In this document: in pieces, positions 45,255 through 54,230 of the stretch
Position numbering within the stretch: the stretch's first letter is position 1
Layout: each line of letters starts with the position of its first letter
Origin: Caenispirillum bisanense
GTDB lineage: Bacteria > Pseudomonadota > Alphaproteobacteria > Rhodospirillales > Rhodospirillaceae
Direction: 5' to 3'
NCBI RefSeq assembly: GCF_900230255.1
Contig: NZ_OCNJ01000001.1
Span: 496,001 to 560,000 of the forward strand
DNA: 64,000 bases
Notes under the pieces: model-generated
Database searches by the model: none
What the model saw: the letters and a program-made list of their open reading frames with translations, nothing else
What the model was told of the DNA's origin: nothing
Position numbers and translations under genes: made by a program

Positions 45255-46553
45255 TCACGCGCGGCCGAAGACGCGCTTGAAGATCGTGTCGACGTGCTTG
45301 GTGTGGTAGCCGAGGTCGAAGATCTCCTCCAGCTCCGCGTCCGACAGCTTGGCGGTGACGTCGGCGTCCTGCTTCAGGTTGGAGAGCAGGTCGCCCTTGC
45401 CGCCCCACACCTCCATGGCGTTGCGCTGGACGATGCGGTAGCTGTCCTCGCGGCTGCAGCCCTTCTGGGTCAGCGCCAGCAGGACGCGCTGGCTGAACAC
45501 CAGCCCGCCCATCTGGTTGAGGTTCTTCTCGACGTTCTCGGGGTAGATCACCAGGTTGGCGACCACGTTGGTCAGCCGCGCCAGGGCGAAGTCGAGGGTG
45601 ACGGTGGCGTCGGGGCCGATGTAGCGCTCCACCGACGAATGGCTGATGTCGCGCTCGTGCCACAGGGCGACGTTTTCCATGGCCGGCAGGGCGTAGGCGC
45701 GCACCATGCGGGCAAGGCCGGTCAGGTTCTCGGTCAGCACCGGGTTGCGCTTGTGCGGCATGGCCGAGCTGCCCTTCTGGCCCTTGGAGAAGAACTCCTC
45801 GGCCTCGCGCACTTCGGTGCGCTGCAGGTGGCGGATTTCCACGGCCAGACGCTCGATGGAGCTGGCGATGACGCCGAGCACCGAGAAATACATGGCGTGG
45901 CGGTCGCGCGGGATGACCTGGGTGGAAATCGGCTCGACTTCCAGGCCCATCTTGGCAGCGACGTGCTCTTCCACATGCGGGTCGATGTTGGCGAAGGTGC
46001 CGACGGCGCCGGAAATGGCGCAGGTGGCCACTTCCTTGCGGGCGGCCAGCAGGCGCTCGCGGTTGCGCTGGAACTCGGCGTGGAAGCTCGCGAACTTGAG
46101 GCCCATGGTGACCGGCTCGGCGTGGATGCCGTGGCTGCGGCCCATGCACACCGTCATCTTGTGCTCGAAGGCGCGCGTCTCCAGCGCCGCCAGCAGGGCG
46201 TCGATGTCGGCCAGCAGGATGTCGGCGGCCTGCACCAGCTGCACGTTCAGGCAGGTGTCGAGAACGTCGGAGCTGGTCATGCCCTGGTGAACGAAGCGCG
46301 CTTCGTCGCCGACGTATTCCGCCAGGTTGGTCAGGAAGGCGATGACGTCGTGCTTGACCTCGGCCTCGATGGCGTCGATGCGGGCGACCTCGAACTGGCC
46401 GCGCTCCCACACCGCCTTGGCGGCTTCCTTCGGAATGACCCCCAGCTCGGCCTGGGCGTCGCAGGCGTGCGCCTCGATCTCGAACCAGATGCGGAACTTG
46501 TTCTCGGGATCCCAGATGGCGGCCATCTGCGGGCGCGAATAGCGGGGAATCAT
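45255..46553 (-). CDS. purB: Adenylosuccinate lyase
   Basis: This 432-residue enzyme of purine synthesis splits SAICAR and adenylosuccinate, releasing fumarate. The superfamily signature [10 protein letters not shown] lies near residue 260; other blocks are [14 protein letters not shown] at the start, [13 protein letters not shown], and [20 protein letters not shown]. Length and motifs match the tetrameric PurB family. It stands alone on the minus strand. Confidence 0.97.
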   Translation of the reverse strand: MIPRYSRPQMAAIWDPENKFRIWFEIEAHACDAQAELGVIPKEAAKAVWERGQFEVARIDAIEAEVKHDVIAFLTNLAEYVGDEARFVHQGMTSSDVLDTCLNVQLVQAADILLADIDALLAALETRAFEHKMTVCMGRSHGIHAEPVTMGLKFASFHAEFQRNRERLLAARKEVATCAISGAVGTFANIDPHVEEHVAAKMGLEVEPISTQVIPRDRHAMYFSVLGVIASSIERLAVEIRHLQRTEVREAEEFFSKGQKGSSAMPHKRNPVLTENLTGLARMVRAYALPAMENVALWHERDISHSSVERYIGPDATVTLDFALARLTNVVANLVIYPENVEKNLNQMGGLVFSQRVLLALTQKGCSREDSYRIVQRNAMEVWGGKGDLLSNLKQDADVTAKLSDAELEEIFDLGYHTKHVDTIFKRVFGRA

Positions 46554-46688
46554 GGCGGTCGGTCTCGCGTGGTGGACGAAAGGACTCGGGATGCCCGGCG
46601 TTATAGGGCATTCGGCCGCGCGGGACCAGAACTTGCACCGCCTTCGCAGCTGCGGTAGCGTCGAGGTGTGGCGGTAGAAGGGGGGATC

Positions 46689-47078
46689 ATGCGGTACGCT
46701 GCGGGGATGACGGCTGTGGCGCTGCTGGTGGCGGCGCTGCCGGCGCTGGCCGAACAGAAGGCCGCGCCCGATCGCGGCGACCCCTTCACCACGCCCATCG
46801 TGCCGATCCCCGATCCCGCCCCGGCCGCCCCCCGCGACCCGACGCTGGAGCCCCTGCCGGTGCTCGAGATGCAGGTCGGCGAGATGGAGATCGTGCGCCT
46901 CGGCGAGGTGCCGTCGACCACCATCACCACCTTCCCCGGCATCGTGTCGGTGGGCGTCGAGCCGCCGGACATGCTGTTCATCTTCGCCGAGGCGCCGGGC
47001 GAGACGCAGATCGTGGTGGCGGATTCGCAGTTCGGCGAGCTTTACGCCCGCACCATCGTGGTGACGGAAAAGCCGTAG
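46689..47078 (+). CDS. Secreted protein with pilus/secretin N-terminal-type domain
   Basis: This 129-residue protein has a signal peptide (residues 1-21, ending ALAEQ), a Pro-rich linker, and one domain resembling the N-terminal domain of type II/Tad secretins (CpaC/RcpA type): LEMQVGEMEIVRLGEVPSTT, VSVGVEPPDMLFIF and GETQIVVADSQFGELYAR. No secretin ring domain or Tad genes follow, so it is an orphan domain protein. The ATG at 46689 has GAAGGGGGG just upstream. The function is unknown. Confidence 0.75.
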   Translation: MRYAAGMTAVALLVAALPALAEQKAAPDRGDPFTTPIVPIPDPAPAAPRDPTLEPLPVLEMQVGEMEIVRLGEVPSTTITTFPGIVSVGVEPPDMLFIFAEAPGETQIVVADSQFGELYARTIVVTEKP

Positions 47079-47097
47079 GCGAGGGCCGGCGGCGGCC

Positions 47098-47556
47098 TCA
47101 GCGGGCGCCGTAGCGGATGAAGTCGGTCCAGGTGCGTTCCAGCTTCTGCAGCACCGTTTCCGCCTGCTTCATCTCGGCTTCCTCGGCGCCGCCGTTGACG
47201 TTCAGGTTTTCCGCCAGGCGCTGCTGCAGGGCGCGGATGGCGAGGCACAGTTCCATGCCCTTGTCCGTCAGCTTCAACTGCACGGCGCGGCGGTCGTGCT
47301 CGGCGCGCTCCTGCTCGATGTAGCCGAATTCGGTCAGCTTCTTGATGTTGTAGCTGACGTTGGAGCCGTGATAGTAGCCGCGATCCTTGAGGTCGCGGAT
47401 CACCACGTCGTCGTCGCCGATGTTGGAGAGGAGGAGGGCCTGCACGGCGTTGATGTCGTTCACGCCCATGCGGCGCAGCTCGGCCCGCAGCACGTCGAGG
47501 AAGTGCCGGTGCAGCCGTTCGACCAGCTGCACGATGGTGTTGTAGGCGTCGTACAT
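47098..47556 (-). CDS. LdtR-like MarR family regulator
   Basis: This 152-residue winged-helix protein resembles LdtR of Liberibacter and Sinorhizobium, which controls an L,D-transpeptidase and stress tolerance. Telling stretches are GVNDINAVQALLLSNIGDDD, the recognition region DRGYYHGSNVSYNIKKLTEFGY and the wing AEHDRRAVQLKLTDKG. The last 40 residues form a coiled dimer helix. The leader holds a good promoter and a near-perfect 12-5-12 inverted repeat, so autoregulation is likely. No L,D-transpeptidase gene lies beside it. Confidence 0.87.
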   Translation of the reverse strand: MYDAYNTIVQLVERLHRHFLDVLRAELRRMGVNDINAVQALLLSNIGDDDVVIRDLKDRGYYHGSNVSYNIKKLTEFGYIEQERAEHDRRAVQLKLTDKGMELCLAIRALQQRLAENLNVNGGAEEAEMKQAETVLQKLERTWTDFIRYGAR

Positions 47557-47571
47557 CGACCTTTCCCCCGG

Positions 47572-47600
47572 CCTTTCGGCGTACCCGTTACGCCCAAAGG
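47572..47600 (-). promoter_or_regulatory. Operator-like inverted repeat before the LdtR-like gene
   Basis: CCTTTCGGCGTA and TACGCCCAAAGG form 12-bp arms with a single mismatch and a 5-base centre. The site lies just downstream of the predicted transcription start, ideal for repression of the gene's own promoter. Confidence 0.6.
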
Positions 47601-47609
47601 CAGCAGTTC

Positions 47610-47638
47610 TTCCTACAGGCTGATGACGCTTTGGTCAA
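47610..47638 (-). promoter_or_regulatory. Housekeeping promoter of the LdtR-like gene
   Basis: On the minus strand TTGACC (47638-47633) is 17 bases from TAGGAA (47615-47610). Transcription would start near 47603. Confidence 0.55.
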
Positions 47639-47668
47639 ACCCTTGTGGAAGAACGGGATAATGGCGCG

Positions 47669-48424
47669 TCAGATGAACCCCTGCGCGCGCATGGAGGTAT
47701 AGGAGCCGCGCCCCACCACCACATGGTCGTGCAGCACGATGCCGAGGGGTTCCGAAACGTCGCGCACCGTGCGGGTCATGGCGATGTCGGCCTGGCTCGG
47801 CGTCGGGTCGCCGCTCGGGTGATTGTGGACCATGATGATGGCGCAGGCCTGCAGTTCCAGCGCCCGCTTGACCACCTCGCGCGGGTAGACCGGCGTGTGG
47901 TCGACGGTGCCCTTCTGCTGCATCTCGTCGGCGATGAGGTGGTTGCGGCGGTCGAGGAAGAGAATGCGGAACTGCTCCACGTCGCGGTAGGCGAGGCTGG
48001 CGGTGCAGTAGTCGATGAGGGCGTCCCACGAACTGATGACGGGCCGGTTCATCACCTGGTCGCGCAGCATGCGGACGGCGACTGCCTCGGCGGCCTTCAG
48101 AGCGGTGGCGGCGGCGTCCTTGATGCCGTCCACCTGCTTCAGCTCCTCGGGCTTGGCGGTGACCACGCCGGCGACGGAGCCGAACTTCTTCAGCAGCGCC
48201 TTGGCGATGGGCTTCACGTCACGCCGCGGGATGGCCGCGAACAACAGCAGTTCGAGCAGCTCGTAATCCTGCACCGCCTCGGTCCCGCCGCGCAGGAAGC
48301 GTTCGCGCAGGCGGTCGCGATGCCCGGCATGATGCGGCGAGGGCGCCCGCTCCACCGCCTCGGCGAGCCCGCCGGCCGGGGTGCCCGGCGCCGGCTCGAA
48401 CAGATCCAGATCCTCGTCCGCCAT
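47669..48424 (-). CDS. radC: RadC family JAMM/MPN domain protein
   Basis: This 251-residue protein has a helix-hairpin-helix region (KKFGSVAGVVTAKPEELKQVDGI) followed by the MPN+ metal motif: the Glu upstream, then HNHPSGDPTPSQAD with H-x-H ... D ligands, near residue 205. RadC was named for DNA repair, but its biochemical role is unsettled. The ATG at 48424 gives the usual start. It is downstream of the DUF2335 gene on the same strand (23 bp). Confidence 0.92.
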   Translation of the reverse strand: MADEDLDLFEPAPGTPAGGLAEAVERAPSPHHAGHRDRLRERFLRGGTEAVQDYELLELLLFAAIPRRDVKPIAKALLKKFGSVAGVVTAKPEELKQVDGIKDAAATALKAAEAVAVRMLRDQVMNRPVISSWDALIDYCTASLAYRDVEQFRILFLDRRNHLIADEMQQKGTVDHTPVYPREVVKRALELQACAIIMVHNHPSGDPTPSQADIAMTRTVRDVSEPLGIVLHDHVVVGRGSYTSMRAQGFI

Positions 48425-48447
48425 CTCCCCCTCCCGCGATGCCGGCC

Positions 48448-48933
48448 TCAGGTCCGCCCGCCGTCGCCGCCGTGGTTCCAGCGGTGCGACAGGAAACGGC
48501 CGATCACCCCGATCACGCCGACGCCGAGGAAGAGGCCGGCGCCAACTTCCGAGCCTATGGCGATCGAGTAGGTCGCGCCGCCGATCAGAGACAGGAGCGC
48601 GACGAACCCCAGCGCCATGCCGCCGACCGCCGTCGCGCTGGCGGTGGTCATGTCGCGGCGCTCCCACCAAATGCGATGGGCCTGTTCCGCTTCCGCCATG
48701 CGGAGGATGCGGTCGGCTGCGCCGGGGAGAACGTCGTCGTAATGGGCGAACAGGGCCGGTGGGGGCAGGGGGCCACGGAAGGAACCGGACTGCACGATGG
48801 CAGTTCGAAGCTCATTCGCTTCGTCCGGCGGGAGGGCTCGCAGAAGGCGTTCGATCTCCGCTCCCGCTGCGTCGGCGGATGCGGGTGCTCCCGTCGACGA
48901 CTCTCCGGCGGATTCTGCAGTGGCTTCGCTCAC
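48448..48933 (-). CDS. DUF2335-like membrane protein
   Basis: This 161-residue protein has a soluble N-terminal half with GPLPPPALFAHYDDVLPGAADRILRMAEAEQAHRIWWE, here in pieces GPLPPPALFAHYDDVLPGA and RILRMAEAEQAHR, then two transmembrane helices (VGGMALGFVALLSLIGGATYS and VGAGLFLGVGVIGVIGRFL). This is the DUF2335 pattern, a family often found near mobile DNA. The GTG start at 48933 was chosen because it overlaps the upstream gene's stop (GTGA). The function is unknown. Confidence 0.75.
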   Translation of the reverse strand: MSEATAESAGESSTGAPASADAAGAEIERLLRALPPDEANELRTAIVQSGSFRGPLPPPALFAHYDDVLPGAADRILRMAEAEQAHRIWWERRDMTTASATAVGGMALGFVALLSLIGGATYSIAIGSEVGAGLFLGVGVIGVIGRFLSHRWNHGGDGGRT

Positions 48934-49160
48934 TGCCGGGGTCCAACGTCGAGGCGGGAGGACCGCACGGCCGTCATGGCGGCGAAAAGGTCGCGTCCCA
49001 CGCGCTCCCAATCCGTTCGCCGCGCGCTGTCGGGGTAGCGGCGGGGACGGGGCGGGACGGTCGATATGTCCGCAAAGGCCGCGAGGCCGCCGAGAAGGCC
49101 GGAGACGAACCCGAAACGGGTCTGCCGGTATTCCCGACCTTTCGCCCCGTTGTCAGCCAT
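48930..49160 (-). CDS. Small hypothetical protein, 76 residues
   Basis: The frame starts with an ATG 10-11 bases after GGAGG and ends in a GTGA overlap with the DUF2335 gene, which together support it as a real gene. It has one weakly hydrophobic segment (GFVSGLLGGLAAFADI, residues 17-32) and a basic, Arg-rich remainder (RPRRYPDSARR). No family is recognised. It probably acts with the DUF2335 protein. Confidence 0.65.
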   Translation of the reverse strand: MADNGAKGREYRQTRFGFVSGLLGGLAAFADISTVPPRPRRYPDSARRTDWERVGRDLFAAMTAVRSSRLDVGPRQ

Positions 49161-49267
49161 GCCCGCCGCCTCCTATTGTGCCGCCGCCGTCCGCGATGTT
49201 GGCTCTCCTAATCAAGGCCATGAAATCGCGGCTCTGGCAAGTCTCAGCCGGCCGCCCCGCAGGCCGA

Positions 49268-50080
49268 TCAGGCGCCTTCGTAGGGCGGGCAGTGCCAGCC
49301 CTTGGGCGAGAGGGTGAAGATCTCGCAGCCGTCGGCGGTGACGCCGATGGTATGCTCGAACTGCGCCGAAAGCGAGCGGTCGCGGGTCACCGCCGTCCAG
49401 CCGTCGGGCAGGATCTTGGTGGCGGCCTTGCCGGCGTTGATCATCGGCTCGATGGTGAAGAACATGCCTTCCTCGATAACCTCGCCTTCACCCGCCTCGC
49501 CGAAGTGCATGACGTTGGGCTGGGTGTGGAAGGTCTGGCCGATGCCGTGGCCGCAGAAGTCGGCCACCACCGAGAAGCCGTGCGCCTTGGCGTGGGTCTC
49601 GATGGCGTGGCCGATGTCGCCGAGCGTCGCGCCGGGGCGCACCACCTCGATGCCGCGCATCAGGCATTCGTAGGTCACTTCCACCAGCTTGCGGGCCTTC
49701 ACGCTCGGCTTGCCGACGAAGTAGGTGCGGCTCGAATCGCCGTACCAGCCGTCGACGATGGGGGTGACGTCGATGTTCACGATGTCGCCGTCGTTCAGCT
49801 TCTTGTCGCCGGGAATGCCGTGGCAGACCACGTGGTTGACCGAGGTGCAGATGTGCTTCGGAAAGCCGCGGTAGCCCATGGGGCCGTGGGTGACGCCGTA
49901 GTCCTCGGCCTTCTTCGCCAGCAGGTCGTCGAGTTCGCCGGTGGTCACGCCCGGCGTCACGTAGGGCGTGATGAAGTCCAGCATCTCGGCGGCGACGCGG
50001 CCGGCCTTGCGCATGGCGGCGAAGTCCTCGGGACCGTGCAGCTCGAAGGAGGAGGGGCGGCGGCGAGCGGTTTCCATCAT
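49268..50080 (-). CDS. map: Methionine aminopeptidase, type I
   Basis: This 270-residue enzyme removes the starting methionine from new proteins. Metal ligands are seen in order: the HGIPGDKKLNDGDIVNIDVT stretch with the first Asp, the second Asp in YGDSSRTYFVG, the His in GHGIGQTFH, and Glu residues in FTIEPM and near the C-terminus. The length is typical. A few N-terminal residues (METARRRPSSFEL) extend the type Ia core. Confidence 0.96.
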   Translation of the reverse strand: MMETARRRPSSFELHGPEDFAAMRKAGRVAAEMLDFITPYVTPGVTTGELDDLLAKKAEDYGVTHGPMGYRGFPKHICTSVNHVVCHGIPGDKKLNDGDIVNIDVTPIVDGWYGDSSRTYFVGKPSVKARKLVEVTYECLMRGIEVVRPGATLGDIGHAIETHAKAHGFSVVADFCGHGIGQTFHTQPNVMHFGEAGEGEVIEEGMFFTIEPMINAGKAATKILPDGWTAVTRDRSLSAQFEHTIGVTADGCEIFTLSPKGWHCPPYEGA

Positions 50081-50110
50081 TCTCTTCCGTTTGATCTTGT
50101 TCTTCGGGTC

Positions 50111-50830
50111 TCAGGCGACGGCGAGCGGTGCGTCGAGGCGCAGCGGCAGCGGCCGGGCGACGGTGATGCCCTCGGGCGTCACGCGGCAGGCCCAGCACAC
50201 GGCTTCCACGCCCTTGGACATGGCGAGCGCCAGGGCGTCGCGGTAGGCCGGGTCGATGTCGGCGGCGACGCGGAAGGCCTCGCAGTCCTCGCGCTGCACC
50301 AGGTAGACCATGACGGCGCGATGGCCCTCGGCCACCATGTCGGTCATCTCCACCAGGTGCTTGGCACCGCGGGTGGTGACGGCGTCGGGGAATTCGGCGT
50401 GGCCGTCGCGGGCCAGCGTCACGTTCTTCACCTCGACGTAGCAGCGGCTGCCGTCGGCCTTTTCCAGCAGCACGTCGATGCGGCTGTTCTTGCCGTACTT
50501 CACCTCGCGCCGCACGGTGTCGTAGCCGGCGACCTCGGGGATCAGGCCCTCGGCGCAGGCCTCGGCCACCAGGGCGTTGGGCCAGCTGGTGTTGATGCCG
50601 ACCAGCCCGGCGCCGACGCGGATCAGTTCCCACGTCCACTTGAGCTTGCGCTCGGGGTTGTCGGCCGGCGACAGCCACACCTCCGAGCCCGGCTCGCAGC
50701 AGCCCATCATGCTGCCGGAATTGGCCGTATGGGCCGTGACGACCGTGCCGTCGTCGAGCGTGACGTCGGCCAGAAACCGCTTGTAGCGCTTGATGAGCGT
50801 GCCGCGGACGAGGGGAGTCTTGAACAGCAT
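50111..50830 (-). CDS. sfsA: SfsA family nuclease/sugar fermentation stimulation protein
   Basis: This 239-residue protein matches SfsA: FKTPLVRGTLIKRYKRFLADV at the N-terminus (in pieces LVRGTLIKRYKRFLADV), ANSGSMMGCCEPGSEVWLS, the nuclease-like core VEVKNVTLARDGHAEFPDA, and CWACRVTPEGI near the end. The PD-(D/E)xK-like core suggests nuclease activity. The cellular role is unclear. It lies upstream of map on the same strand, 30 bp away, an arrangement common in this class. Confidence 0.93.
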   Translation of the reverse strand: MLFKTPLVRGTLIKRYKRFLADVTLDDGTVVTAHTANSGSMMGCCEPGSEVWLSPADNPERKLKWTWELIRVGAGLVGINTSWPNALVAEACAEGLIPEVAGYDTVRREVKYGKNSRIDVLLEKADGSRCYVEVKNVTLARDGHAEFPDAVTTRGAKHLVEMTDMVAEGHRAVMVYLVQREDCEAFRVAADIDPAYRDALALAMSKGVEAVCWACRVTPEGITVARPLPLRLDAPLAVA

Positions 50831-50840
50831 GACGGATACC

Positions 50841-51752
50841 CTAGTTGCGGCGCGGCTCGCCGTCGACCTTGAATTCCTCCGCCTTCAGCGCGTCGGCGAG
50901 GCGGTGGGCGGCGCTGCCGGGACGCAGCGGCTTCTGCTGGCTGTCGTGCGGCGCCCAGGCGTGCATGTAGAGCACCTGGAAGCTGGCCGGCACGCGGCCG
51001 TCCTCGGGGTCGCGGTGCTCGGCGACGTAGCGCTCCAGCGCCGTCAGCAGCGTCTCGCGGCGGGTGAAGCCCTTGCGGCGTTCGGCGACGGCGTTGCTTT
51101 CGCCCATGCCGCGCAGGTCATCGAGCAGCCGCATGGGGTTCTCGTAGCGCACGGTGATGATGTCGCTGTCGACCACCGGCAGGGCGAAGCCGGCGCGCTG
51201 CAACAGGGCGCCCAGGTCGCGGCTGTCGGTGAAGGGCGACACGCGCGGGCTCAGGCCGCCTTCCACCTGCACCTCGGCCTGGGTCAGGCAGTGGCGCAGC
51301 TCGTACAGCGTTTCGCCGCCCAGCATGGCGCCGAGGAACAGCCCGTCGGGCTTCAGCGCCCGGCGGATCTGGATGAGTGCGCCCGGCAGGTCGTTCACCC
51401 AATGCAGCGACAGGTTGGTGACGATGGCGTCGAAGGCGCCCTCGGCGAAGGGCAGGAATTCCTCGTCGGCGGCGACGGCGAGGCCGCCGGCACGGCGCGC
51501 CATGGCGGGCGACAGGTCGGCGCGGATGACCGTTTCGACACCGCGCCGGCCCTGGATGGCGTCGGCCAGCTCGCCGCCGTGGCAGCCGAGGTCGGCGACG
51601 AGCGGGAAGTCGCGCGCCACGTCCTCCAGCCGGTCGGCGATGCGGGACGCCGACTCGCGGAACAGGAAGTCGTAGTCGCCGAGCCGCGCTGCGGCCCGGT
51701 CGCGATGACGCCGCACCGTGGTGCGGTCGAAGATCTGCATCAGGTCTGACAT
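50841..51752 (-). CDS. SAM-dependent methyltransferase (BioC/NDUFAF5-like)
   Basis: This 303-residue class I methyltransferase has the SAM motif VADLGCHGGEL near residue 52, the acidic loop DLSPAMARRAG, and FDAIVTNLSLHWVNDLPGALIQI with LHWVNDLP typical of the BioC/NDUFAF5 group. NDUFAF5 relatives hydroxylate or help assemble complex I in mitochondria, and the alphaproteobacterial role is not settled. Its stop lies 10 bp before sfsA, so the two are probably co-transcribed. Confidence 0.85.
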   Translation of the reverse strand: MSDLMQIFDRTTVRRHRDRAAARLGDYDFLFRESASRIADRLEDVARDFPLVADLGCHGGELADAIQGRRGVETVIRADLSPAMARRAGGLAVAADEEFLPFAEGAFDAIVTNLSLHWVNDLPGALIQIRRALKPDGLFLGAMLGGETLYELRHCLTQAEVQVEGGLSPRVSPFTDSRDLGALLQRAGFALPVVDSDIITVRYENPMRLLDDLRGMGESNAVAERRKGFTRRETLLTALERYVAEHRDPEDGRVPASFQVLYMHAWAPHDSQQKPLRPGSAAHRLADALKAEEFKVDGEPRRN

Positions 51753-51925
51753 GCGCCGTTAGATGGCACCTCGCCGCGCCGCTGGCAAGGGCGGAGCGCC
51801 CGCCGGATCGTCTCGCCGGGATGCTGCATTGCAGCCAGCGCGCGGCTCGGGCGGCAAGTGGCCCTGGCCCTGCGGCGGCATCGGTGCCATACGGGCCGGC
51901 CCCGTTTCCGTCAGGGTTCCCCGTG

Positions 51926-53119
51926 ATGTCGTCCTCCGCTCCTCCGCCCGCCCGCGCCGGGCTCGTCCTGCTGGCGCTCGCCATGGGCGGTTTCGCCATC
52001 GGCACGGCCGAGTTCGCCGCCATGAGCCTGCTGCCGTACTTCTCGGCCGGGCTCGGCATCGACGAGCCGACGGCGGGGCACGTCATCAGCGTCTATGCCC
52101 TCGGTGTGGTGGTGGGGGCGCCGGTGATCGCAGTGCTGGGCGCGAAGGTCGGGCGGCGCACGCTGCTCATCGGCCTGATGGCGGTCTTCGCCCTCGGCAA
52201 CGCCCTGAGCGCCATGGCGCCGTCCTACGGATGGATGATCGCCTTCCGCTTCCTCGCCGGCCTGCCGCACGGCGCCTACTTCGGCGTCGCCGCCCTGGTG
52301 GCGGCGTCGCTGGTGCCGGCGGGCAAGCGGGCGCAGGCGGTGGCGCGGGTGATGCTCGGCCTGACCGTCGCCACCATCGCCGGCGTGCCGCTCGCCAGCT
52401 GGATCGGGCAGGGGCTCGGCTGGCGCTGGGGCTTCGGGCTGGTGGCGCTGCTGGCGCTGACGACGGTGGCGCTGCTGGTCGCCTTCGCCCCGCGCGGCGG
52501 CCGCATCGCCGGCGTCAGCGCCCGGCGCGAGCTGGGGGCGCTCGCCCGTGGGCAGGTGTGGCTGACGCTGGGCATCGGCGCCATCGGCTTCGGCGGCCTG
52601 TTCTGCGTCTATACCTACCTCGCGACCACCCTGCTGGAGGTCACCGGCGTCGGCCCCGGCATGGTGCCGGTGGTGCTGGCCGTGTTCGGCGTCGGCATGA
52701 CCCTCGGCAACCTGGTCGCCGCCTGGGCCGCCGACCGCGCCCTGATGCCGGCGGCGGGCGGCATCCTGGTGTGGAGCGCCGGCTCGCTGCTGCTGTTCCC
52801 GCTGGTGGCGGGCGACATCTGGCTGGTGAGCCTGTGCGTCTTCCTCATCGGCGGCGGCGGCGGCCTCGGCACCGTGCTGCAGACGCGCCTCATGGACGTG
52901 GCGGGCGACGCTCAGATGCTCGCCGCCGCCCTCAACCACAGCGCCTTCAACGTCGCCAATGCCCTCGGCCCTTGGCTCGGCGGGCTGGCCATCGCCGCCG
53001 GTTGGGGCTGGACCTCCACCGGCTGGGTCGGCGCCGGCCTCGCCGGGACCGGCCTGCTGCTGTGGGGCGTGTCCCTGCGGGTGGAGCGCGCGGCGCGGTT
53101 GCGCGTGGCGGAGGCCTGA
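51926..53119 (+). CDS. MFS transporter (AraJ/drug-efflux type)
   Basis: This 397-residue membrane protein has 12 hydrophobic segments. The N-terminal FAIGTAEFAAMSLLPYFS matches the arabinose-efflux/AraJ DHA1 branch; the loop after helix 2 reads AKVGRRTLLIG, and helix 4-5 has FLAGLPHGAYFGVAA. The C-terminal half has NHSAFNVANALGPWLGG, also characteristic. It is probably a proton-driven efflux pump of unknown substrate. It is divergent from the methyltransferase gene. Confidence 0.9.
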   Translation: MSSSAPPPARAGLVLLALAMGGFAIGTAEFAAMSLLPYFSAGLGIDEPTAGHVISVYALGVVVGAPVIAVLGAKVGRRTLLIGLMAVFALGNALSAMAPSYGWMIAFRFLAGLPHGAYFGVAALVAASLVPAGKRAQAVARVMLGLTVATIAGVPLASWIGQGLGWRWGFGLVALLALTTVALLVAFAPRGGRIAGVSARRELGALARGQVWLTLGIGAIGFGGLFCVYTYLATTLLEVTGVGPGMVPVVLAVFGVGMTLGNLVAAWAADRALMPAAGGILVWSAGSLLLFPLVAGDIWLVSLCVFLIGGGGGLGTVLQTRLMDVAGDAQMLAAALNHSAFNVANALGPWLGGLAIAAGWGWTSTGWVGAGLAGTGLLLWGVSLRVERAARLRVAEA

Positions 53120-53163
53120 GCGCGGCGCTACACTGCGGCGGTTCCTCTCGCCGCGCCCGCTCC

Positions 53164-53922
53164 ATGCACCGCCTCGCCCGATCACTCCTCGACGTTCTGC
53201 TGCCGCCGCGCTGCCTCGCATGCGGGACCATCGTCGGCGAGCCCGGCGCGCTGTGCCCGGACTGCTTCGCCCGCGTCACCTTCCTCGGCCCGCCGCAATG
53301 CGCCCGCTGCGGCGACCCCTTCGAGCTGCCCATGGAGGAAGGCGCGGTCTGCGCCGTCTGCGTCGCCGAGCCGCCGCCCTTCGACCGGGCGCGGGCGGTC
53401 ATGCGCTACGACGACGGCGCCCGCGACCTGGTGCTGCGCTTCAAGCACGCCGACCGCACTGATTGCGCGCCGGCCTTCGCCCGCTGGATGATCCGCGCCG
53501 GCCGCGAGCTGGTGACGGCGGCCGACGTCATAGCGCCGGTGCCGCTGCACCGCCTGCGCCTGCTGAAGCGGCGCTACAACCAGGCGGCGCTGCTCGCCCG
53601 CGCCATCGACCGCCAGAGCGGCGCGCCGGGCCGCTTCGTCCCCGACTTGCTGACCCGCGCCCGCCGCACCCCGCCGCAGGAAGGGCTCGGCCGGCAGGGC
53701 AGGGCGCGCAACGTGCGGGCGGCCTTCGCCGTGGTCGATGCGGCGCGCATCCAGGGGCGGCGGGTGCTGCTGGTGGACGACGTGCTCACCACCGGCGCCA
53801 CCGTCGGCGAATGCGCCCGCACCCTGCGGCGGGCGGGGGCGGCGGCGGTGGACGTGGTGTGTCTCGCCCGGGTGGTTCTCGACCCGCTGCACGACGCGGC
53901 GGAGACCGACTCGCTATACTAG
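53164..53922 (+). CDS. ComF family phosphoribosyltransferase-like protein
   Basis: This 252-residue protein has an N-terminal four-Cys zinc motif (CLACG, CPDC, CARCG, CAVC between residues 18 and 66) and a PRTase-type domain with the PRPP-binding motif VLLVDDVLTTGATV near residue 200. The NQAALLARAI block is also typical. In competent bacteria ComF helps DNA uptake; in others the role is unknown. It is followed by glutaredoxin on the same strand. Confidence 0.9.
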   Translation: MHRLARSLLDVLLPPRCLACGTIVGEPGALCPDCFARVTFLGPPQCARCGDPFELPMEEGAVCAVCVAEPPPFDRARAVMRYDDGARDLVLRFKHADRTDCAPAFARWMIRAGRELVTAADVIAPVPLHRLRLLKRRYNQAALLARAIDRQSGAPGRFVPDLLTRARRTPPQEGLGRQGRARNVRAAFAVVDAARIQGRRVLLVDDVLTTGATVGECARTLRRAGAAAVDVVCLARVVLDPLHDAAETDSLY

Positions 53923-53965
53923 GCGTAAGACAGGCATGCCTCACCCTTTGGACAGGAGGTCCCGC

Positions 53966-54220
53966 ATGGCGACCATCGAGATCTACAGTTCCCCGTTCTG
54001 CCCGTTCTGCTCCCGCGCCAAGCAGCTGCTGACCAGCAAGGGGGCGGAGTTCAAGGAGATCGACGTGATGATGCACCCCGATCGCCGCCGCGAGATGGAA
54101 GAGCGCGCCGGCCGCCACACGGTGCCGCAGATCTTCATCGACGGCACCCACGTCGGCGGCTGCGACGACCTCTACGCGCTCGACCGCAAGGGCGGCCTCG
54201 ACTCCATGCTGGCGCAGTGA
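53966..54220 (+). CDS. grxC: Glutaredoxin 3
   Basis: This 84-residue thiol oxidoreductase has the dithiol active site CPFC (Cys11-Cys14) in YSSPFCPFCSRAK, the cis-Pro loop TVPQIFI, and the glutathione-binding GGCDDLYAL. Full length. ACAGGAGGT precedes the ATG by five bases. It sits between the comF-like and nitrilase-like genes, 10 bp before the latter, so it is likely in one operon with them. Confidence 0.96.
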   Translation: MATIEIYSSPFCPFCSRAKQLLTSKGAEFKEIDVMMHPDRRREMEERAGRHTVPQIFIDGTHVGGCDDLYALDRKGGLDSMLAQ

Positions 54221-54230
54221 GAGGGCGACC

